From assembly GCA_017634975.1 (NCBI GenBank), contig JAGBMJ010000012.1, positions 1-35,312 of the forward strand: DNA of 35,312 bases. Reading direction: 5' to 3'. The stretch is from Lachnospiraceae bacterium (GTDB lineage: Bacteria; Bacillota; Clostridia; Lachnospirales; Lachnospiraceae). Positions within the stretch are counted from its first letter, which is position 1; the number at the start of each line of letters is the position of its first letter. The translations under genes and the position numbers were made by a program. The notes beneath the pieces are model-generated. The model was not told where the DNA came from. It did no database searches and was given only the letters and a program-made list of their open reading frames with translations. Shown here one piece after another: positions 1-7,645 of the stretch.

Positions 1-947
1 AAGATAAATACAATGTTTTTGCTATCGATGGCTCTCGTATTACATTGCCCAATTCAAAAAGCAATTTTGAAAAATACGGCGAAATGTTTTCGCTTTATAA
101 TCCCAAACGCCGATGGACTATGGCTTTGTGTTCTACGATATATGATGTCTGCAATGATTTCATATCTCACGGAATTCTGACACGCTATTTATCCGGAGAA
201 CGAGAACTGGCGCTTCAGCACTGCGAAGATCTCGAAAGACTCGGCTTGTTTCATAACAGCATAATTGTATTCGATCGCGGGTATTATTCCGAAAAAATGT
301 TTCGTTACTTTGCAGACAAAGGCTATCTATGCGTAATGCGAATTCGCGAAGGATACAAAATGGCGAAAAGCTGCACTGGCGATTGCATCCAGATTTTACC
401 GGGCAATCCAAAGGAAGGAACAGAGGATGTATCTGTACGAGTAATCGCAATTCCTTTGGACGGTGGCGAAACAGAATACCTCGCAACATCGATATATAAT
501 AAGTCCTTAAACAGGAAGGATTTCAAGGAACTGTATTTTCTCCGATGGGGACTGGAGAAAAAATATGGCGAATTAAAAAATCAATTTTTGTTAGAAGAAT
601 TTTCCGGCGCAACCAGTACTTCTGTCGAGCAGGAATTCTTCATAAATCTGCTTCTTTCAAATATTACCGCTCTTCTTAAAAGCTCTGCAGATGAAGAGAT
701 TCGAAAAGGAGCAAAAAAATCAAATAAATACCGTTATCAAGCGAACCGGTCATTTATAATTTCTCGTTTGAAATGGTTTATTCCGCAGTTCTTCTTTGGT
801 AATCAAACCATTGAAACGCTTATAGATATTTACGATGATGCCTGTGTAAGATTATCGCAAATACAACCGGGGCGGAAAAACAAACGAAATAAACGGAAAG
901 GCGATCAGGAACGAAAACATTTCAATAATCGAAAGCGCGTGATCTGA
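1..947 (+). CDS. IS4-type DDE transposase, 5' end cut by window
   Basis: Transposase that would catalyse cut-and-paste movement of an insertion sequence. The reading frame is open from base 3, so the gene begins before the window and no start is assigned. A likely DDE triad is visible: the Asp codon at 27-29 in an AIDGS motif, the Asp codon at 283-285 in FDRGYYS, and the Glu codon at 555-557. The last lies in the IS4 signature Y-x2-R-x3-E-x6-K (YFLRWGLEKKYGELK). About 315 codons are visible. The C-terminus is a basic Lys/Arg/Asn-rich tail. The gene is AT-rich like the neighbouring zinc-ribbon gene and unlike the genes after 3.8 kb, which suggests acquired DNA. Whether the 5' part is intact cannot be seen. 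The family assignment is firm; activity is unknown. Confidence 0.9.
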   Translation, partial: DKYNVFAIDGSRITLPNSKSNFEKYGEMFSLYNPKRRWTMALCSTIYDVCNDFISHGILTRYLSGERELALQHCEDLERLGLFHNSIIVFDRGYYSEKMFRYFADKGYLCVMRIREGYKMAKSCTGDCIQILPGNPKEGTEDVSVRVIAIPLDGGETEYLATSIYNKSLNRKDFKELYFLRWGLEKKYGELKNQFLLEEFSGATSTSVEQEFFINLLLSNITALLKSSADEEIRKGAKKSNKYRYQANRSFIISRLKWFIPQFFFGNQTIETLIDIYDDACVRLSQIQPGRKNKRNKRKGDQERKHFNNRKRVI

Positions 948-953
948 TCTTAA

Positions 954-1019
954 CCGTACTTTGACATTCGTAAGTACTCTTGAAAAATGAGCTCTTCAAT
1001 AGAGCTTTGTTAAGTACGG
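954..1019. repeat. Inverted repeat just after the transposase
   Basis: CCGTACTT at 954-961 pairs with AAGTACGG at 1012-1019. Between them is a smaller AGCTCT/AGAGCT palindrome near 990-1007. It starts 7 bp after the transposase stop, so it may be the 3' end or the terminator of the insertion sequence. The matching left end lies outside the window, so this cannot be confirmed. Confidence 0.4.
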
Positions 1020-1109
1020 CCAAAAAAACTTTCTCTCTACATTGAATAACAACTTATTCAAAAGTGCTACGAAAGTAATTATTTAGGTTGACGCTGGTTT
1101 GACCACATT

Positions 1110-1124
1110 GGTATACGGTCACCT
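1110..1124 (+). repeat. 15-bp direct repeat, copy 1 of 2
   Basis: GGTATACGGTCACCT here matches GGTATGCGGTCACCT at 3381-3395 in 14 of 15 bases and in the same orientation. The pair brackets the zinc-ribbon/nuclease pseudogene and most of the AT-rich DNA. It may mark an insertion boundary or be a shared hairpin end. Confidence 0.45.
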
Positions 1125-1246
1125 AAATCAAAGTTGCGTTTCGCGAAGAGTTCTAAACTGGTACTATTTTGGTCTTCCCCTCAAATGAAATATTTATAGT
1201 AACATGATATATAATTACAGCAGATATTTATCGTCAAAACACTACA

Positions 1247-3028
1247 TCATAATTTGTTTTTTGCTCTGGCTATTTTACCTGCCTTACTCTTCGCACATCT
1301 AGGACATCCAGAACCGTTTGTTCGATAAGCTATAACAGTATACCATTCAAAACCACATTTTTTACACTTCCAATAAGCCTTTTTCTCAGTTCCGTATAAA
1401 ACCGCGCTTGGCTGAAATTGATTTTTGCAATAATCCCACTCATCCAGTAATTCAGGATATCGAGAAGCAAGATCATTATATCCTTTTAATACCTTTGTGT
1501 TTGAACAATAAGGGCATCTTGTATTATTAGCAGTCTTGTTATATATTACTGCTTGATATGAGTGCCCTTTTTCACATCTTCACCATACCTTTTTATTGCT
1601 TCCTGCTCTTACAGTTGTAGGAAGTATCGTATTTTTCTCATAATCCCATTCCTTTAATATTTCAGGATTTGTTGTTGATAGATCATTGTATCCTTGTAAG
1701 GTCGCTTTACTTGCACAATAAGGACACGTAGTCCTATTATTAACTCTATTTCCTATTGCTGCTGAAAATAGATGTCCCTTCGAGCACTTCCATAAAACTT
1801 TATTACTGCTTGAATACGTATAGTCTGTCGGTTTTTTTATATTTTCTTGGGCCCACTCACTTAATATTCGTTGTCCTTCATCTCCATTTTGTTTACACCA
1901 TTGTTCAAATGTTATAGAAATTCCATTACTTATTCTATTACTTGTCCGTTTATTTGCTCCGTTTTTCCTTCCACACAAAGGACAACCTCTTCCACGACTT
2001 CTATGTTTAGGCGAATCTTGCCATTCATTATGGCAAATGTTACATCTCCACCATATAAGATGCTTTGATCCGTACGAAATCGTTAATGGATCGACCTCAC
2101 CATTTCTCTCATAATTCCATTCTTCCATTAGATTTGGATACTTAATTGCTATTGATTTTTCTTTTTCCTCATTTTTGTATAATTCCAGGATTGATGAATA
2201 ATCTTTATTGATATCAATCTCAAAGTTTTGCTGAACATCGTATTCCTTAGACAATATTTTAATTAGCTGCTCTATTGCATCTTGATAGTAAAATCTACCT
2301 CTTACTTCTAGTATAGGTATACAAACGCTCTGAGTTTCTAAACTTGGTAATAGAGGTTCTCGGATTCTGTATAGAGTAATTCCATGCTCAGAAACAAGTC
2401 TATCTTTCTTTTCATCTCTTTCTTTATTATGAAATGCTTGGCCATCATATTCTACCCCTGCACTTATACTAGGTATATATATATCTATTTCTAATGAAGA
2501 GCTTTTCTTCCTTAGCCAAGATGGCTTATATCGATTAATTGCATCCGGAAACATTTTCCGCAAGTAAAAAAAGAGTGCTTGTTCAGGGAATGAAGTAGAA
2601 CGTTCCCCTTTGCATATCGGACAACCTCTACCCCCAACTCTATGCGCTAAAGAAGATTGCCATTCATGTCCTTTTTTGCACTTCCACCAAACTTTTTTAC
2701 TACTTCCATATGATATATCTTCAGGATTTAATCCTATATTCTTTTTATAATTCCATTCTTGTGCTATATTGGGAAACAATGTCGCTAAATCAGTTTCACC
2801 TTTTATAGGCAATCGCCCTGAACAATATGGGCATCCTGTTCCATTATTTCTATTATGAGGAGTTGCTTGCCATTCATGATTATTTATACATTTCCACCAA
2901 ACTTTACTATGAGAACCAATTGCGATGTCAGAAGGCATAATCTTACCATTTCTTTTATAATTCCATTCTGATGCCAACTCTTTATTTACAGTATAAATAT
3001 CATTTTTCCCGCGTATAAGTGATGGCAT
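1247..3028 (-). pseudogene. Zinc-ribbon repeat protein with Vsr-like nuclease domain, interrupted by in-frame TGA
   Basis: The protein has six zinc-ribbon repeats of about 65 residues (pattern EWNY..N...P..I..GS.KKVWWKC..GHEW......R....CP.C), resembling the DUF4379-type zinc ribbon. After repeat 2 there is a Vsr-like PD-(D/E)XK nuclease domain at residues about 145-260: E149, D182, E193-x-D195-G, H200, and R204-D205 with K208. Translation from the ATG at 3028 (GGAGG eight bases upstream) stops at TGA 1580-1582 after 482 residues. That TGA occupies the second Trp position of the VWWKC motif in repeat 5. The same frame then continues with the rest of repeat 5 and all of repeat 6 to TGA 1247-1249. 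A single TGG-to-TGA change therefore truncates a 593-codon gene. The 482-residue product keeps the nuclease and four full ribbons and might still be made. Relatives are often found among mobile or defence genes; the role here is unknown. Confidence 0.8.
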
Positions 3029-3237
3029 ACCTTTTTCCTCCCATCCAAAAAAATATCATTTATAATTTCTAAAACACAGCTTTCCAACTTCACTAATGGT
3101 TCCCTAATTACAACTATTATCTCTGTATAAATCTTAACACATTTTGTGCATTATGAAAATATTGTTCAGAATTACATTCGTGGAATTGTATTAATTTCAC
3201 AACATTATCGCAAACTATCATAAACCAAATAAAATCC

Positions 3238-3280
3238 TGTACACTTCTGAGCACTTGCAAGCAAGTCGAAGAAGTGTACA
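3238..3280. repeat. Hairpin H1
   Basis: TGTACACTTCT at 3238-3248 and AGAAGTGTACA at 3270-3280 are perfect 11-bp inverted arms. A nested ACTTG/CAAGT stem lies between them. It is the first of three hairpins in about 160 bp with no protein gene. It is not followed by a T-run, so it is not an ordinary terminator. Confidence 0.65.
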
Positions 3281-3297
3281 CACTGCGAGTATTAGTT

Positions 3298-3327
3298 TTC
3301 AAAACCGAGCGAAGCGAGCGTTTTGAA
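3298..3327. repeat. Hairpin H2
   Basis: TTCAAAAC (3298-3305) and GTTTTGAA (3320-3327) enclose a GAGCGAAGCGAGC-type core. It is a second inverted repeat 17 bp after H1. The purpose is unknown. Confidence 0.6.
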
Positions 3328-3329
3328 GC

Positions 3330-3393
3330 GTGAACCGTGTACCTTTACAGAGTTGTTAATTTTCTTAACAACTTCGTAAAGGTATGCGGTCAC
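3330..3393. repeat. Hairpin H3, long inverted repeat covering the start of the small ORF
   Basis: The core arms 3341-3359 and 3365-3383 are 19 bp long with only two mismatches and a 5-base loop. The pairing extends outward imperfectly (GTGAACCG on the left against CGGTCAC on the right). The right arm contains AAAGG and the ATG at 3384, so the folded RNA would hide the start of the 38-codon ORF. Confidence 0.65.
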
Positions 3394-3395
3394 CT
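3381..3395 (+). repeat. 15-bp direct repeat, copy 2 of 2
   Basis: Differs from the copy at 1110-1124 at one base. It lies in the right arm of hairpin H3 and overlaps the first codons of the small ORF. Confidence 0.45.
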
Positions 3396-3500
3396 GTTTT
3401 CTATGATTCACTTGTGCGATGGGTCCGTTTTCGGAACTACCTGAGATTTCTGGCCGGAGTAATCGTCGGTGTGCTGATCATGTACATTGCGCAGTTATGA
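3384..3500 (+). CDS. Tiny predicted single-pass membrane peptide (38 aa)
   Basis: ATG at 3384 opens a 38-codon frame ending at TGA 3498-3500. The N-terminal half is charged and aromatic (RSPVFYDSLVRWVRFRNY). The C-terminal half is a hydrophobic helix (LRFLAGVIVGVLIMYIAQL) long enough to span a membrane. The only ribosome-site-like sequence, AAAGG, is one base from the ATG and buried in hairpin H3. A stop codon at 3366-3368 closes the frame upstream. A terminator-like hairpin follows at 3568. Small size, one helix and a sequestered start are typical of type I toxin peptides. A leftover C-terminus of a lost membrane protein is an equally simple reading. I do not recognise the sequence. Confidence 0.35.
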   Translation: MRSPVFYDSLVRWVRFRNYLRFLAGVIVGVLIMYIAQL

Positions 3501-3539
3501 GGATCATTTGAACATCCGAATCAATTAGATTTTGTAAAA

Positions 3540-3556
3540 CAATCTATTATAGATTG
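3540..3556. promoter_or_regulatory. Perfect 17-bp palindrome, possible operator
   Basis: CAATCTAT-T-ATAGATTG has arms of 8 bp and a single central base. It lies between the tiny ORF and the following terminator, about 60 bp before the promoter at 3615. No binding protein can be named. Confidence 0.35.
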
Positions 3557-3567
3557 ATAAATGAAAC

Positions 3568-3606
3568 AGCCGGAGACAATAAAGCTCCGGCTATTTCGTT
3601 TTTTAA
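3568..3606 (+). terminator. Rho-independent terminator
   Basis: AGCCGGAG (3568-3575) pairs with CTCCGGCT (3585-3592) and is followed by ATTTCGTTTTTT. It ends any transcript coming through the small ORF before the next promoter. Confidence 0.75.
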
Positions 3607-3614
3607 AAAGCATA

Positions 3615-3643
3615 TTGACAGGCAGGGCATCTGTGCATATAAT
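3615..3643 (+). promoter_or_regulatory. Consensus sigma-A promoter for the Rpn-like gene
   Basis: TTGACA (3615-3620), a 17-bp spacer and TATAAT (3638-3643). Transcription should start near 3650, leaving an untranslated leader of about 155 bases before the ATG at 3806. Confidence 0.85.
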
Positions 3644-3805
3644 ACGGCTGTGACAAGAAATGTGAATTCTGAATATCAATATTTCAGAGGCGATTCTGCC
3701 AAATATTCACAAAGAACAGAGTAAGCCGATAGTTAGAAGAAGGTTGCATATGTTCATCCTGCGGTGACATCTTTTACTGTCGGTAAAACCGAAAGGAGAT
3801 GTATT

Positions 3806-4714
3806 ATGGCAAGAAAAAGATGGGATGAACTGGATTTGATGGACAATGAGTTGATGAACATTGTTGCTTCGGATCCGAATGTAGGAGTACCTTTTTGTAA
3901 ACGGGTGCTAAGTGTTCTGCTGGAAAAGGAGATCGGAAATATCCGTGTAAATGTACAAAGGTTTATTCCCGGAATCAATTCAGAGAAAAGAGGTGTATGC
4001 CTGGATGTGGAGGTAGAGCAAGAAGAACTTTTGGGCGAAGACACAAAGGTGACAGAAGTGTATGATCTGGAACCCCATCGTGCGGACAGGACGGATGATT
4101 ACCCAAGGATGATGCGGTTTCGTCAGGCAAAGATTGATGGCAGGGGAATGCAGAAGGGCGATAAGAAGTTTAAAAATCTTCCGGATCTGTACATGATCCT
4201 GATCACAGATTTTGATCTGTTTGGAGATAATCAGCGATTGTATACCTTTCGGCATCAGTGTCAGGAAATTCCGGAGATTCCCTATGAGGACGGATTGCGG
4301 ATCATCTATTTCAATACAAGGGGCACGAAAGGCGGTAGCCAATCCATTCAAAATATGCTAAACTATCTTCAAAAGAGCGATGAAGTATCAGTGGTAGATG
4401 AAGCGACGAGAGAGATAGACGGCTATGTTCGGGGAATAAGGACTAATCCGAAAGCGGAGGAGGCGTATATGACGATCGGCGATATCATAGACAGGGAAGT
4501 AGAAGAAGCGGTAGAAAAGGTAACACAATCCACCAAAGTTAATGATATTTTAGAACTTCTGGAAGATGCAGATGGGGAAATTTCGGATGCTTTGAAGGGT
4601 GAGTTATCATCGGTGACAGATTCGGAACAGTTGAAAAGACTCCTTAAAATGGCTGCGAAAGCAGATAGTGTAGCAGAGTTTGAGCAAAGGATGAAATTTC
4701 CTCTTGCAAAATAA
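3806..4714 (+). CDS. Rpn/PD-(D/E)XK nuclease family protein
   Basis: 302-residue protein of the broad 'PD-(D/E)XK nuclease family transposase' / recombination-promoting nuclease group, which is common in Lachnospiraceae genomes. The start is the ATG at 3806, with AGGAGA six bases upstream; an in-frame ATG at 3764 has no ribosome site. The N-terminal half carries the family outline: a short helical lead, RGVCLDVEVE, then VYDLEPHRAD where many relatives have an E-x-Q motif, then a run ending in YMILITDFDLFG. The C-terminal third is charged helix with a run of Glu and Lys. Members are thought to be DNA endonucleases acting in recombination, but few are studied. The EPH in place of the common E-x-Q could affect activity. 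It has its own promoter and is separate from the asparagine genes. Confidence 0.75.
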   Translation: MARKRWDELDLMDNELMNIVASDPNVGVPFCKRVLSVLLEKEIGNIRVNVQRFIPGINSEKRGVCLDVEVEQEELLGEDTKVTEVYDLEPHRADRTDDYPRMMRFRQAKIDGRGMQKGDKKFKNLPDLYMILITDFDLFGDNQRLYTFRHQCQEIPEIPYEDGLRIIYFNTRGTKGGSQSIQNMLNYLQKSDEVSVVDEATREIDGYVRGIRTNPKAEEAYMTIGDIIDREVEEAVEKVTQSTKVNDILELLEDADGEISDALKGELSSVTDSEQLKRLLKMAAKADSVAEFEQRMKFPLAK

Positions 4715-4732
4715 AAAAGGCAGTAGTAAAAT
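4704..4732 (+). promoter_or_regulatory. Probable promoter of the asn T-box operon
   Basis: TTGCAA (4704-4709), 17 bp, TAAAAT (4727-4732). It overlaps the stop codon of the preceding gene and would start transcription near 4739, just before the T-box leader. Both hexamers are imperfect. Confidence 0.5.
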
Positions 4733-4738
4733 ACATTT

Positions 4739-5045
4739 CATAATTTTATATTTTCAAAATGCAATGAAGGAGACTCTCATCATGGGAGGCAACAGAGAGA
4801 TCGCGTCACCGACTGAAAGCGCGATTGGCAGGAAGTGATGAAGGGAACGCTCCGGAGCAGATGATTCGAGAGGCATACTGCCTGTTAGGGTTGTACGGAT
4901 CCCGCCCGTTATGCGGTTAGAGAGAGATCATATAGTGTTTTCTATGTGGTTTAATGCGGGTGGTACCGCGGATTTGAGATCGGATCAGAATCGATAAATT
5001 CGTCCCGGAATATACATGATGCGTATATTCCGGGGCTTTTGTTTT
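4739..5045 (+). promoter_or_regulatory. T-box riboswitch controlling asnS-asnA
   Basis: The conserved T-box sequence GGGTGGTACCGCGG is at 4958-4971. It is followed by a strong terminator, with CCCGGAATATAC at 5004-5015 pairing GTATATTCCGGG at 5023-5034 and then CTTTTGTTTT. An AGAGA motif near 4794-4800 belongs to Stem I. AAC at 4846-4848, in GGGAACGCTCC on the 3' side of Stem I, is the likely specifier and reads as asparagine, matching both downstream genes. In this family uncharged tRNA pairs with the specifier and with the T-box bulge, which favours the antiterminator and read-through. The specifier position is inferred from placement and gene identity rather than from a computed fold. Confidence 0.93.
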
Positions 5046-5109
5046 ACAGAATAAATTTTTTTCATTAAGTAAAAACCGGAATCAACAAAAACAACAGGAG
5101 GACATGATA

Positions 5110-6480
5110 ATGAAACATACGGATATCAAAGAAGTATTTGCAAATCCCGCCTTTGGGCAGGACGTGACGGTGTGCGGCTGGGTCCGCACATCCAGAGATT
5201 CCAAGAATGTGGCATTCCTGGAGCTGAATGACGGAACGAGCTTAAAGCACCTGCAGATCGTATTGGATAAGGCAGAGGGAAAAGAGTTTCCGGCAGATGC
5301 GCTGAAGCTGGGTACTTCCCTGAAGGTAACCGGTAAAGTAGTAGAAGGCCGCGAGAGTGTACCGGAGATCAATGCAGGCGAGATCGTAGTGCTGGGAACC
5401 TGCCCGGCAGAGTATCCGCTGCAGAAGAAGCGCCACACGCTGGAGTTCCTGCGTACCATGCCGCACCTGCGCGGACGTACGAACACATTCAACGCGGTAC
5501 TGCGTGTGCGTTCCGTACTGGCAGCAGCGATCCACGAGTACTTCCAGTCCCGTAACTATGTCTATGTAAATACACCGCTGATCACCGGCAGCGACTGCGA
5601 AGGTGCCGGCGAGATGTTCCAGGTGACGACCATCGGCTATTCTGATCAGTACAAGAGTGCCGAGGAATACTACGCGAATGATTTCTTCGGAAAGAAAGCA
5701 GGTCTGTCTGTATCCGGTCAGCTGGAAGGCGAGATGGCAGCGATGGCAATGGGTAAGATCTATACCTTCGGCCCGAGCTTCCGTGCGGAGAATTCCAATA
5801 CACCCAAGCACCTGGCAGAGTTCTGGCATATGGAGCCGGAGATCGCATTTGCAGAGCTTCCGGATGTCATCGAAGTAGCCGAAGATCTGCTCAAGCACGT
5901 GATCGGAACGGTTCTGGAGAAATGCCCGAAGGAGATGGAATTCTTCGACCAGCATTTTGAGAAAGGTCTGATCGATCGTCTGAAAGAGCTGATCTCTCAC
6001 GATTTTGCAACCGTGACCTATACCGAGGCGATCAAGCTGCTGGAGGAATCCGGGGAAGAGTTTGTTTATCCGGTGAAGTGGGGCGTGGACCTGCAGACCG
6101 AGCATGAGCGTTACATCTCCGAAAAAGTATTTAAGAAGGCTGTATTCGTAACCGACTATCCGAAGGAGATCAAGAGCTTCTATATGAAGCAGAATCCGGA
6201 CGGCAAGACTGTGGCAGCGGTTGACCTGCTGGTACCGGGTGTCGGTGAGATCATCGGCGGTTCCGAAAGAGAAGCGGATTACGACAAGCTGGTGGCAGCA
6301 ATGAAAGAGCGTGGTATGGATATGGATGCTTACAGCGATTATCTGGATCTGCGCAAGTTCGGTTCCGTACCGCACGGTGGCTTTGGTCTGGGCTTTGAAC
6401 GTCTGATCATGTATGTGACCGGCGTGCAGAACATCCGCGATGTCATCCTGTTCCCGAGAACGGTGGGAAGCATTCGGTAA
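5110..6480 (+). CDS. asnS: Asparagine--tRNA ligase
   Basis: Class IIb aminoacyl-tRNA synthetase that charges tRNA-Asn with asparagine in the cytoplasm. The N-terminal OB-fold anticodon-binding domain covers about residues 1-105 (VTVCGWVRTSRDSKNVAFLELNDG). The catalytic domain follows, with motif 2 near FGPSFRAENSNTPKHLAEF and a C-terminal motif 3 (GGFGLGFERLIMYVTG). At 456 residues it matches the usual length. The start is taken at the ATG at 5110, eight bases after AGGAGG; the ATG at 5104 is only two bases from that site. It is the first gene after the asparagine T-box and is followed after 29 bases by asnA. Identification is secure. Confidence 0.97.
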   Translation: MKHTDIKEVFANPAFGQDVTVCGWVRTSRDSKNVAFLELNDGTSLKHLQIVLDKAEGKEFPADALKLGTSLKVTGKVVEGRESVPEINAGEIVVLGTCPAEYPLQKKRHTLEFLRTMPHLRGRTNTFNAVLRVRSVLAAAIHEYFQSRNYVYVNTPLITGSDCEGAGEMFQVTTIGYSDQYKSAEEYYANDFFGKKAGLSVSGQLEGEMAAMAMGKIYTFGPSFRAENSNTPKHLAEFWHMEPEIAFAELPDVIEVAEDLLKHVIGTVLEKCPKEMEFFDQHFEKGLIDRLKELISHDFATVTYTEAIKLLEESGEEFVYPVKWGVDLQTEHERYISEKVFKKAVFVTDYPKEIKSFYMKQNPDGKTVAAVDLLVPGVGEIIGGSEREADYDKLVAAMKERGMDMDAYSDYLDLRKFGSVPHGGFGLGFERLIMYVTGVQNIRDVILFPRTVGSIR

Positions 6481-6509
6481 GGCAAAAAAATAAATAGGGG
6501 GAAATGATT

Positions 6510-7520
6510 ATGAGCAGACAACTCTATATTCCGGAAGGGTACAAAAGCGCATTGTCTCTGCGTGAGACGCAGCACGCGATCAAATTTATCAAAGATACAT
6601 TCCAGCAGGCACTGAGCTTTGCGCTGACCCTGGATCGTGTGACGGCACCGCTGATCGTGCGTTCCGGCAGCGGTATCAACGATGACTTAAACGGCGTGGA
6701 GCGTAAGGTTGGCTTCGATCTGCTGGAAGACACGGCAAATGTGGAAGTAGTACAGTCCCTGGCGAAGTGGAAGCGTATGGCGCTGTATCGTTATGGTTAC
6801 AATGCAGGTGAAGGGATCTTTACCGATATGAATGCGATCCGCCGCGATGACAGTATGGACAATGTACATTCCATCTATGTGGATCAGTGGGACTGGGAAA
6901 AAGTGATCTCCCGCGAGCAGAGAAATGTGGAATTCTTAAAAGATACCGTACGCGCCATCGTAAAGGCAGTTGTATACACCAAGCGTCAGGTGACACTTCG
7001 TTACCCGATGCTGGATGCCAAAATCTGCGAGGAGCCGTATTTCATCACGGCGCAGGAGCTGCTGGATAAGTATCCGGACAAGACGGCAAAGGAACGTGAG
7101 CGCCTGATCACACAGGAGAAGAAGACCGTATTTTTGATGCAGATCGGTAAGATGCTTAAGAACGGTGAGCGTCACGATGGCCGTGCACCGGACTACGATG
7201 ACTGGGAGCTGAACGGCGATATCCTGGTGTGGGATGAAGTGCTGCAGGATTCTCTGGAGATCTCTTCCATGGGTATCCGCGTGGACAAGACATCTTTAGC
7301 ATCCCAGCTGAAGGAAGCCGGTGCAGAAGAGCGTATGCAGTATGATTATCATAAGATGATCAACGAAGAGACACTGCCGCTCACCATCGGTGGCGGTATC
7401 GGCCAGTCCCGTCTGTGCATGCTGCTGCTGGAGAAGGCACACATCGGTGAGGTACAGGTATCCGTATGGCCGGAAGATATGCTTCAGGCTTGTAAGGAAA
7501 AAGGCATCCGTATGCTGTAA
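6510..7520 (+). CDS. asnA: Aspartate--ammonia ligase (asparagine synthetase A)
   Basis: Makes asparagine from aspartate, ammonia and ATP. AsnA is a homologue of the class II synthetase catalytic core without the anticodon-binding domain. The 336-residue length and the sequence fit AsnA throughout: KFIKDTFQQALSFALTLDRVTAPL near the N-terminus, GVERKVGFDLL, KWKRMALYRYGY, SIYVDQWDWEKVI, and GGGIGQSRLCMLLL near the C-terminus. The ATG at 6510 lies eight bases after AGGGGGA and is preferred to the ATG at 6504. Coupling with asnS under one T-box means low charged tRNA-Asn should raise both charging capacity and amino-acid supply. Confidence 0.97.
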   Translation: MSRQLYIPEGYKSALSLRETQHAIKFIKDTFQQALSFALTLDRVTAPLIVRSGSGINDDLNGVERKVGFDLLEDTANVEVVQSLAKWKRMALYRYGYNAGEGIFTDMNAIRRDDSMDNVHSIYVDQWDWEKVISREQRNVEFLKDTVRAIVKAVVYTKRQVTLRYPMLDAKICEEPYFITAQELLDKYPDKTAKERERLITQEKKTVFLMQIGKMLKNGERHDGRAPDYDDWELNGDILVWDEVLQDSLEISSMGIRVDKTSLASQLKEAGAEERMQYDYHKMINEETLPLTIGGGIGQSRLCMLLLEKAHIGEVQVSVWPEDMLQACKEKGIRML

Positions 7521-7578
7521 GAACAGACGGAGAGCAAATCATAAAGGTCCGGAAGAAGATACGATTCGGATTTGGTAC

Positions 7579-7624
7579 AAAGGGCATGATCACGGGAACG
7601 ATTCTATGTGGCGTGCCCTTTTCT
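7579..7624 (+). terminator. Possible terminator after asnA
   Basis: AAAGGGCATG (7579-7588) pairs with CGTGCCCTTT (7612-7621) through nine Watson-Crick pairs and one G-T. Only about four T residues follow and the loop is long, so termination may be partial and let some transcription reach the next gene. Confidence 0.5.
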
Positions 7625-7645
7625 ACAGCCGGTTTTTAGGAGTTT

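Larger units (their letters stand above)
948..1246. other. AT-rich gap between transposase and broken zinc-ribbon gene
   Basis: I find no coding frame with family resemblance here. The stretch holds the inverted repeat at 954-1019 and the first copy of a 15-bp motif (1110-1124) that recurs at 3381-3395. A loose inverted repeat (TAGGTTGAC near 1085 against GTCACCTA near 1119-1126) surrounds this copy. Nothing else is recognisable. Confidence 0.5.

Noticed and set aside
3117-3302. Minus-strand open frame of 61 codons in the hairpin region
   Set aside because: It runs through two hairpins, has no ribosome site and shows no protein-like composition.
3298-3330. GAGCGAAGCGAGCG-type sequence as a CRISPR or tandem array
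   Set aside because: Only one short internal duplication inside a hairpin. There are no regularly spaced repeats anywhere in the window, and I saw no tRNA or rRNA genes.
7521-7645. Asparagine genes and the EamA transporter as one firm operon
   Set aside because: A hairpin with a short T-run lies between them. Read-through is possible, but the sequence does not show a common unit.
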